Shown here: positions 58,493-64,000 of the stretch, in pieces
How the letters are laid out: every line of letters begins with the position of its first letter
Position numbering within the stretch: position 1 is the first letter of the stretch
Assembly: GCA_963765705.1 (NCBI GenBank)
Contig: CAVXXJ010000010.1
Coordinates: forward strand, 1 to 64,000
DNA from: Gaiellasilicea sp963765705
GTDB taxonomy: Bacteria > Actinomycetota > Thermoleophilia > Gaiellales > Gaiellaceae
Reading direction: 5' to 3'
DNA: 64,000 bases
Made by a program: the position numbers and the translations under genes
The notes under the pieces: generated by a model
Seen by the model: the letters and a program-made list of their open reading frames with translations, nothing else
Told to the model about the DNA's origin: nothing
The model's database searches: none

Positions 58493-59317
58493 GTGCTCAT
58501 CCGCGTCGGTTCGCGCGGCAGTAGGCTCGCGCTCACTCAGGCTGAGCAGGCCGCCGAGGCGCTGCGCGGACCTGGGATCGAGATCGCCCTCGTGCCGATC
58601 ACGACCGCGGGCGACCGAGACCGGACGAAGCCCTTCGGCGAGATCGGCGAGCGCGGCGTTTTCGTCAAGGAGCTCGAGGAGGCGCTGCTCGCCGGCCGGA
58701 TCGATGTCGCGATCCACTCGGCGAAGGATATGACCTCGACCGACACCGCCGGGCTCGCCGTCGGCGCGTATCCGTCACGGGAGGATCCGCGGGACGCGCT
58801 CTGCGGTGCGACCGAGCTCCGCGCGGGGATGCGAATCGGGACCGCATCGGTGCGGCGGCGCGCACAGCTGCTGGCGCTCGAGCCGAGCCTGTCGATCGAG
58901 CCGCTGCGAGGCAACATCGACACGCGGCTGCGCAAGCGCGGCGAGCGGGGCCTCGACGCGATCCTCCTTGCTGCGTGCGGGCTGGACCGGCTGGGTCTCG
59001 GCGCGGAGATCGGCCACCGGTTCGACCCGGGCGAGCTCCTCCCGGAGGCAGGGCAGGGTGCGCTCGCGCTGCAGGTGCGCGCGGGCGAGGAGGAGCTCGT
59101 TGCCCGCGCCGACGACGCGGAGACCAGGCGCAGGGTCGAGAGCGAGCGCCGCTGTGTCTCGCTGGTCGGCGGCGGCTGTCTCGCGCCCGTCGCCGCACAC
59201 CACGACGGGTCGACGCTGACCGCGCTCGTCGCGGACGAGGACGGCGCGTGGATCGTTCGGCGCAGCGGCGACGAGGCGGACGACCTCGCGCGCGAGCTCC
59301 TCGCCGCAGTTCCGTGA
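58493..59317 (+). CDS. hemC: Hydroxymethylbilane synthase HemC
   Basis: 274 residues, intact, GTG start. VGSRGSRLALTQAEQ, GVFVKELEEALLAGRIDVAI, HSAKDM, GTASVRRRAQLL, RGNIDTRL, and the dipyrromethane-binding Cys in VGGGCLAPVAAH. It builds the linear tetrapyrrole. The 129 bp after hemA show no clear feature. The stop overlaps the hemD GTG. Confidence 0.96.
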   Translation: MLIRVGSRGSRLALTQAEQAAEALRGPGIEIALVPITTAGDRDRTKPFGEIGERGVFVKELEEALLAGRIDVAIHSAKDMTSTDTAGLAVGAYPSREDPRDALCGATELRAGMRIGTASVRRRAQLLALEPSLSIEPLRGNIDTRLRKRGERGLDAILLAACGLDRLGLGAEIGHRFDPGELLPEAGQGALALQVRAGEEELVARADDAETRRRVESERRCVSLVGGGCLAPVAAHHDGSTLTALVADEDGAWIVRRSGDEADDLARELLAAVP

Positions 59318-59937
59318 AGATCGCCGTCACCCGGCCGCGGGGCCAGGAGGGCGAGCTCGTCGAGCGGCTCGAGGCGCTGGGTCACGAGGTGGAGGTCTGC
59401 CCGCTCGTCGCCGTCGAGCCGCTCGGAGACGAGCCCGTCGAGGTAGGCGGCTACGACTGGGTGATCGTCACGAGCGTCAACGGCGCCCGGGAGCTGCGTC
59501 GCCGCATGACCGGTGCGCCCGTCAGCGTGGCGGCTATCGGCCGTGCGACGGCCACGGCGTTCGGCCACGCCGACCTCGTGCCTCGGATCTCGACGCAGGA
59601 AGGCCTGCTGGCGGAGCTGCCGCGCCCGGCGGGTCGCGTGCTCTTCGCGGGCGCGGAGAGTGCCAGGCGGCTACTGGCCGACGAGCTCGGCGCCGATTTC
59701 GTCGCGCTCTACCGGACGCTCGAGCTGGAGCCGGAGTGGCCGTCCGGGTGCGAGCTCGTGGTGCTCGCGTCACCGTCGGCCGCGCGCGCGTACAGCCGGG
59801 TCGGTTCAGGCGTCCCGGCTGTCTCGATCGGGCCCGAGACGACCGCGGCCGCTCGTGCGGCGGGAGTGCAGGTCCGGGCCGAGGCACGGACGTACGATCT
59901 CGAAGGTCTCGTCGCGGCGGTCGTCGAAGCGGGTTAA
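59314..59937 (+). CDS. hemD: Uroporphyrinogen-III synthase HemD
   Basis: 207 residues, intact. The fold is poorly conserved, but VTRPRGQEGELVERLEALGH, WVIVTSVNGARELRRRM, AAIGRATATAFG and VVLASPSAARAYSRVG match, as does the place after hemC. It closes and inverts ring D of the tetrapyrrole. hemB, hemL and hemE are not in the window. Confidence 0.9.
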   Translation: MKIAVTRPRGQEGELVERLEALGHEVEVCPLVAVEPLGDEPVEVGGYDWVIVTSVNGARELRRRMTGAPVSVAAIGRATATAFGHADLVPRISTQEGLLAELPRPAGRVLFAGAESARRLLADELGADFVALYRTLELEPEWPSGCELVVLASPSAARAYSRVGSGVPAVSIGPETTAAARAAGVQVRAEARTYDLEGLVAAVVEAG

Positions 59938-59947
59938 CCTCAGCCGC

Positions 59948-60751
59948 GTGTTCGTCTCGTTCCTGAGCGACTTCGGGTTGCAGGACGATTTCGTCGGCAC
60001 CTGTCACGGCGTGATCAAGCGGATCGCGCCCGAGGCGCAGATCATCGACGTCACCCACGGCATCCCCGCGCAGCAGATCCTCCAAGGCGCGCTCGTGCTC
60101 GCGAGCACGCTGTCCTACATGCCTGTGGGCGTCCATCTGGCGGTCGTCGACCCGGGTGTCGGCAGCCAGCGCCGGGCGCTCGCGCTGCGCGACGAGGAGG
60201 GCCGCAGCTTCGTCGGGCCGGACAACGGCCTGCTCGTCCCGGCAGCCGAGCGTGCGGGCATCGCCGCGGTGCACGAGATCACGAATCCCGACTACGCGCT
60301 CGCCGTGATCTCGCGCACCTTTCACGGCCGGGACATCTTTGCGCCCGCGGCCGCTCATCTGGCCAACGGCGTCGCGCTCGACGCGCTCGGCCCGCCGCTC
60401 GCCGCGGATGCGCTCGTGCGCCTCGACCTGCCCGAGCCGCAGCTGGGCCAGTCGAGGGTCGGAGCGACGATTCTCTACGTCGACAGCTTCGGCAACATCG
60501 CGCTCAATCTGACGCGCGACGACGTGACGAGGATCGGGGTCGCACCCGGAACACAGATCGAGCTGGAGCTCGCCGGTGAGCGTGTGTACGCAATCGCCGC
60601 GCGCACGTTCGCGGACGCACGAGCGGGCGACATCATCCTCTACGAGGACAGCTACGGGAACATGTCGATCGCGATCAGCGGCGGCGACGCCGCACGCATG
60701 CTGCACGCGCGTGCGGGTCAGCCGCTCCGGATCAACGTCCTGACGCCGTGA
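59948..60751 (+). CDS. SAM hydroxide adenosyltransferase (DUF62/SAM hydrolase family)
   Basis: 267 residues, intact, GTG start. FLSDFGLQDDFVGTCHGVIK, IIDVTHGIPAQQI, AVVDPGVGSQRRAL and SRTFHGRDIFAPAAAHLANG define the chlorinase/fluorinase superfamily; the Asp-x-x-Arg-like hydroxide-binding set of the hydrolases fits better than a halogenase. It splits S-adenosylmethionine to adenosine and methionine. Last gene before a terminator. Confidence 0.9.
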   Translation: MFVSFLSDFGLQDDFVGTCHGVIKRIAPEAQIIDVTHGIPAQQILQGALVLASTLSYMPVGVHLAVVDPGVGSQRRALALRDEEGRSFVGPDNGLLVPAAERAGIAAVHEITNPDYALAVISRTFHGRDIFAPAAAHLANGVALDALGPPLAADALVRLDLPEPQLGQSRVGATILYVDSFGNIALNLTRDDVTRIGVAPGTQIELELAGERVYAIAARTFADARAGDIILYEDSYGNMSIAISGGDAARMLHARAGQPLRINVLTP

Positions 60752-60790
60752 GTTGCGAACGTCCGCCGCGTCTGTAACTCTCCGGCCCAC

Positions 60791-60838
60791 AGAGACGTTC
60801 GCGGCACGGTCACACCGGCCCGGACGTCTCTCTTTTTA
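60791..60838 (+). terminator. Rho-independent-like terminator after the heme gene run
   Basis: AGAGACGT and ACGTCTCT pair around a 25-nt GC-rich loop that may fold further, and CTTTTT follows directly. It lies 40 nt behind the SAM hydrolase stop. Confidence 0.65.
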
Positions 60839-60843
60839 TGCGA

Positions 60844-60920
60844 GCGAGCAGAGATCGGCTTCCGCCGATCCCTGCTCGCGAGGAAGATCCCTGAAGGAGG
60901 CGGCTTCGCGCCTCGGTTCA
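60844..60920 (-). repeat. Palindromic extragenic repeat, copy on the minus side
   Basis: GCGAGCAGAGATCGGC, loop TTCC and GCCGATCCCTGCTCGC form a 16-bp hairpin with one mismatch. The following GAGGAAGATCCCTGAAGG is the reverse complement of the flank CCTTCAGGGATCTTCCTC, which matches the flank of the copies near 62,600, but in inverted orientation. Confidence 0.75.
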
Positions 60921-60950
60921 TCGATCTGCCCATGCCGGTTCGCCGTTTCG

Positions 60951-62408
60951 CTAGACCCAGCTGAAGGTCTCCTGGAGGAACGGGACGAGGAAGTAGAGGA
61001 GGAACGCTGCCGAGGCGATCCACATGAACGGGTGGATCTCCTTCGGGCGGCCCTGGGCGGCGCGGACGAGCGTGTAGGCGAGGAAGCCCATGCCGATTCC
61101 GTCCGTGATCGAAAACGTGAAGGGCATGATCATGATCGTCAGCGCGGCCGCCAGCCCGATCCCGAGATCGGTGAAGTCGATTCCGGCGAGCTTGCGCGAG
61201 GTTCTCCCCTCGGCCAGCTCCTCCGCTTCGGTCAGCGCGGACATCATCAGGAAGCCGACGATGATCAGGGCGGGCGCGGTTGCCTGCGGCGGCACCATTC
61301 CGATGATCGGCGCGAAGAACATGAACGGGAAGAAGAGCGCGCCGCAGACGACGGCGACCCAGCCCGTTCGGCCGCCGACGCCGACGCCGGACGCGGACTC
61401 GATGTAGGTCGTCGCCGACGAGGTCGACGCGGCTCCGCCTGCCACCGCCGCGAGGGAGTCGACGAGCAGCGGCTTGCGGATCTCGGGCAGCCTGCCTTCC
61501 GCGTCGAGATACCCGGCCGGCTTACCGACGCCGACGAGCGTTCCCATCGTGTCGAAGAAATCGGCGAGGAAGAGCGAGAACGCCCACACGATCGCCGAGA
61601 TGAAGGCGAGCTCGGTGAACGCGTCGAAGTTGAAGTCGCCGAGCAGCGACAGGTCGGGCGTCTCGTAGACGTCGCCCGGCCAGCTCGCGCCGGACACGAA
61701 GCCGGCGTTGTTGCCGTCGATCTCGTTGATCGCCGTGGCGAGGATCGTCGTCAGCACGATCCCGATCAGGAGGTCGCCGCGTACGCCGCGGGCCCGGAGG
61801 GCGATCGTCACGATCAGGCCGAAGAACGTGACGAAGAGCGGCCACGTCGTCAGTGGGGCGAGATCGACGACGGTGCCGGTACCGCGCACGACGATGCCCG
61901 AGTTGACGAGGCCGATGAAGGCGATGAAGAGCCCGATCCCGATTGCGATCGCCTTCTTCAGGTCGAGCGGGATCGCGTCCATGATCTTCTCGCGCGTGCC
62001 CGTGAGCACGAGGATCGTGACCGCGATGCCCTCGACGACGACGAGGCCCATGGCCGCCGGGAACGACAGGCCCTCTCCCGCGACGAGGCTGAACGCGACG
62101 ACCGCGTTGAGCCCCAACCCGGGTGCGATTGCGTACGCCCGGTTCGTGTAGAGACCCATCACGATGGTCATCACGCCCGCCACGAGGCAGGTTGCGGCGA
62201 GCACCTGGTCGAACGGGAGCCCGATCGGCTCCAGATCCGCGATCCCGGCGAAGCTGAGGATCTGGGGGTTCACGAAGATGATGTACGACATGACGACGAA
62301 GGTCGTCACGCCGGCCGCCGTGTCGCGCGCGAGCGTGGTGCCGTTCGCCGCGAAGCGGAAGCGGCGCTCGAGTAGCCCCGATCCGCCCGGGGCCGCAACG
62401 TCTGACAT
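60951..62408 (-). CDS. NCS2 family purine permease (AzgA/PbuG-like)
   Basis: 485 residues with 12-14 helices, intact. The start at MSDVAAPGG lies behind AAGGAGG. Marks are GVTTFVVMSYIIFVNP, APGLGLNAVVAFSL, LADFFDTMGTLVGVG and SSATTYIESASGVGVGGRTG, the motifs of the adenine/guanine/hypoxanthine group. No purine riboswitch was seen upstream. Palindromic repeats of one family stand at both ends. Confidence 0.93.
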   Translation of the reverse strand: MSDVAAPGGSGLLERRFRFAANGTTLARDTAAGVTTFVVMSYIIFVNPQILSFAGIADLEPIGLPFDQVLAATCLVAGVMTIVMGLYTNRAYAIAPGLGLNAVVAFSLVAGEGLSFPAAMGLVVVEGIAVTILVLTGTREKIMDAIPLDLKKAIAIGIGLFIAFIGLVNSGIVVRGTGTVVDLAPLTTWPLFVTFFGLIVTIALRARGVRGDLLIGIVLTTILATAINEIDGNNAGFVSGASWPGDVYETPDLSLLGDFNFDAFTELAFISAIVWAFSLFLADFFDTMGTLVGVGKPAGYLDAEGRLPEIRKPLLVDSLAAVAGGAASTSSATTYIESASGVGVGGRTGWVAVVCGALFFPFMFFAPIIGMVPPQATAPALIIVGFLMMSALTEAEELAEGRTSRKLAGIDFTDLGIGLAAALTIMIMPFTFSITDGIGMGFLAYTLVRAAQGRPKEIHPFMWIASAAFLLYFLVPFLQETFSWV

Positions 62409-62490
62409 TGCTGCCTCCTTGCCTGAAGGTGACCCGTCGGGGGAGACAATGAGCCGCGAGCCGGACAGATTCAACCGGCTCCGGATTTTC

Positions 62491-62660
62491 GGCCGCCGCA
62501 GCGCCGCAGGGAGCTGGCCGCTTCGGAGGGCCCAGGTCCCCGCGAGCGTGGATCCGCTTCCGCGGCTTCAGTGGGCTGCGGGGAGGTCGGCCGCCGCAGG
62601 CTGGCCGCTTCAGGGGTCTTCCTCGCGAGCGTGGATCCGCTTCCGCGGATCCACGCTCGC
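62491..62660 (+). repeat. Palindromic extragenic repeats, two copies in tandem
   Basis: The second copy ends in a perfect 16-bp hairpin, GCGAGCGTGGATCCGC / TTCC / GCGGATCCACGCTCGC (62,625-62,660). The first copy (from 62,542) has the left arm and TTCC but breaks off after GCGG. Both are preceded by GGCCGCCGCAG...GGCCGCTTC. A further partial copy (GGCCGCCGCAGGCAGGCCGC, from about 62,778, to GGGGTCTTC) lies between the tRNA and arginase. Confidence 0.8.
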
Positions 62661-62673
62661 TCGGAGAGAGCAG

Positions 62674-62746
62674 TGGCGAGAGCCGGACTTGAACCGGCGA
62701 CACCACGGTTTTCAGCCGTGTGCTCTACCAACTGAGCTACCTCGCC
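62674..62746 (-). tRNA. tRNA-Phe (anticodon GAA)
   Basis: 73 nt without encoded CCA. Acceptor GGCGAGG pairs with the 3-prime arm CTCGCC plus discriminator A; D arm GCTCAGTTGGTAGAGC, anticodon arm ACGGCTGAAAACCGT and T arm CCGGTTCAAGTCCGG are canonical. Confidence 0.97.
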
Positions 62747-62835
62747 GAGCGCGTGCCAGTCTAGCGTGACGGCTTTCGGCCGCCGCAGGCAGGCCGCTGC
62801 GGGGGTCTTCGCCGAGAAAGAAGTAGCTTTCGGCC

Positions 62836-63738
62836 GTGGCGGCTGCGAAGCGGGTGGCGATCATCGGGGCGGCGCTCGACCTCGGCGCGGGCCGGCGCGG
62901 CGTCGACATGGGCCCGTCGGCGATCCGGTACGCCGGGCTCGAGGACCGGCTGCGGACGATCGGCTACGACTGCCTCGACTGGGGCAACGTCGAGACGGCC
63001 GTCCAGGAGGCGACGCCGGAGCACGACGAGCGGGCCCGCTACCTGCCGGAGATCAAGACCGCGTGCACCCGGGTGGCGCAGCTCGTCGCGCACGCCGCCT
63101 CGGAGTCCTATCTGCCGCTCGTGCTCGGCGGCGACCACTCGATCGCGATGGGGACGCTCGCCGGGCTCGCTCGCGGGACGGCGCCCGGAGGAGTGCTCTG
63201 GATCGACGCCCACGGCGACTTGAACACGCCCGAGGACTCGCCGAGCGGGAACGTGCACGGGATGCCGCTCGCCGCCGCGATCGGCGAGGCCGAGGAGCTC
63301 TTCGAGCCGGAGGCCTGGGGCTTCCCTGCGGTCGACCCGGATCGGGTCGCCCTCGTGGGAACGCGGGACCTGGACGTCGGTGAGCGAGAGCGGATCCGCC
63401 GCCTCGGGATCAGGGTCTTCACGATGAGCGACATCGACCGCGTCGGAATCGAGCGAGCCGTGCGCGAGTCGCTGGCGCACATCGCCGGCCCCGGCTTCGT
63501 GCACGTGTCGCTCGACATGGACGCGCTCGACCCGGAAGTGGCGCCCGGCGTCGGCACTCCCGTACGAGGCGGGCTCTCCTACCGCGAGGCGCACCTCGCG
63601 CTCGAGCTCGTGTCGGAGTCAGGGCTCGCGAACTCGTTCGAGGTGGTCGAGGTCAACCCGATTCTCGATCGCGAGAACGCCACCGCCGCGCTCGCCGTCG
63701 AGCTGGTCGCGAGCGCGCTCGGCAAGAAGATCCTCTGA
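62836..63738 (+). CDS. rocF: Arginase
   Basis: 300 residues, intact, GTG start. It hydrolyses arginine to ornithine and urea. The manganese ligands lie in LGGDHSIAMG, WIDAHGDLNTPEDSPSGN and SLDMDALDPEVAPGVGTPV; GVDMGPSAIRYAGL at the N-terminus is the arginase form, not agmatinase. The stop codon is the first unit of a pentanucleotide repeat. Confidence 0.95.
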   Translation: MAAAKRVAIIGAALDLGAGRRGVDMGPSAIRYAGLEDRLRTIGYDCLDWGNVETAVQEATPEHDERARYLPEIKTACTRVAQLVAHAASESYLPLVLGGDHSIAMGTLAGLARGTAPGGVLWIDAHGDLNTPEDSPSGNVHGMPLAAAIGEAEELFEPEAWGFPAVDPDRVALVGTRDLDVGERERIRRLGIRVFTMSDIDRVGIERAVRESLAHIAGPGFVHVSLDMDALDPEVAPGVGTPVRGGLSYREAHLALELVSESGLANSFEVVEVNPILDRENATAALAVELVASALGKKIL

Positions 63739-63770
63739 CCTGACCTGACCTGACCTGACCTGACCTGACC
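63736..63770 (+). repeat. Pentanucleotide tandem repeat (TGACC)7
   Basis: Seven perfect copies; the first TGA is the arginase stop codon. The reading frame after the stop holds further TGA codons, so loss or gain of a unit would not extend the protein. Confidence 0.95.
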
Positions 63771-63810
63771 TCGGGCTCGTGGCCGCCGGACGTGCCGTTG
63801 CGGCGCGGGA

Positions 63811-64000
63811 TCAGGCAGCCACGCCGCTGAACCGCGGGATGATCTCGCTCCCGTAGGTCGCGAGCGACTTCCTCCTGGCCTTCGGTCATCAGGTAGATGT
63901 TGAACTGGTCGACGCCGATCGACTCGAGCTCGCGCAGCTTCGCCGTCGCCTGCTCGGCTGTGCCGAGGACGCAGAACCGGTCGCAGATCTCGTCGGTGAC
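63811..64000 (-). CDS. LLM class flavin/F420-dependent oxidoreductase, C-terminal part
   Basis: About 63 codons of the C-terminus are present: VTDEICDRFCVLGTAEQATA, KLRELESIGVDQFNIYLMTE, then after an extra base near 63,873 SLATYGSEIIPRFSGVAA and TGA. This is the usual closing part of luciferase-like monooxygenases (F420-dependent subgroup). The rest lies outside. Confidence 0.75.

Noticed and set aside
59948..60751. A fluorinase or chlorinase of secondary metabolism
   Set aside because: The sequence has the features of the common SAM hydrolases, and no halometabolite genes are near.
63736..63770. CRISPR-like repeat
   Set aside because: The unit is only 5 bp, with no spacers and no cas genes in the window.

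Overview
The window is mosaic. Its gene content points to three stretches from different genomes, joined near position 18,760 and near 45,200. All three carry many one-base indels, mostly single extra bases, that break genes which are otherwise recognisable. I therefore call genes as wholes across frameshifts. The pattern looks like an imperfectly polished long-read assembly, possibly of metagenomic origin, and not like biological decay.

Segment A (1 to about 18,760) resembles a sphingomonad alphaproteobacterium: BamA with a Pro/Thr/Ala linker, the bamA-skp-fabZ order, TonB-dependent receptors and a zinc-independent L31. It holds a cut-off D-Ala-D-Ala carboxypeptidase, an MltB-type lytic transglycosylase, tRNA-Ser(UGA), an O-antigen ligase-like protein, a TonB-dependent receptor, glutaryl-CoA dehydrogenase, a LemA/DUF2207 pair, a GNAT enzyme and rpmE. 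A cobalamin riboswitch leads a btuB-F-C-D vitamin B12 uptake operon. On the minus strand bamA-skp-fabZ serves outer-membrane assembly and lipid synthesis. A trace of the end of rseP precedes bamA.

Segment B (about 18,770 to 45,200) resembles a high-GC actinobacterium of the Thermoleophilia/Solirubrobacterales type. It carries a propeller plus RTX-repeat surface protein, an NlpC/P60 wall hydrolase behind a c-di-AMP riboswitch, and an Rrf2-sufC-S-U-Rieske-B-D iron-sulfur operon ending in an M20 peptidase. A Ser/Thr kinase with a seven-repeat sensor propeller faces an FHA-HTH protein. Next come an ECF sigma factor, a fatty-acid desaturase, a cold-shock protein, TypA/BipA and LtrA, a possible low-temperature block. 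FetAB, an ABC exporter and a sulfur island (two YeeE/YedE permeases, an MBL-rhodanese protein and a sulfite oxidase-like enzyme) close the segment.

Segment C (about 45,215 to 64,000) is a second high-GC actinobacterial type, perhaps Gaiellales-like. It has an M28 peptidase fused to a membrane domain, a two-component system, an HtrA-like protease, an anti-sigma-type ATPase, trehalose-6-phosphate synthase and MoaC/MogA. A tightly overlapping run follows: UbiA, CcmABC, a CcmD-like protein, HemX/CcsA and HemA, then HemC, HemD and a SAM hydrolase. It ends with an NCS2 purine permease flanked by palindromic repeats, tRNA-Phe, arginase and the end of a luciferase-like oxidoreductase.

No CRISPR array, insertion sequence, rRNA or phage gene was seen. 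No stretch over 300 bases lacks a feature.
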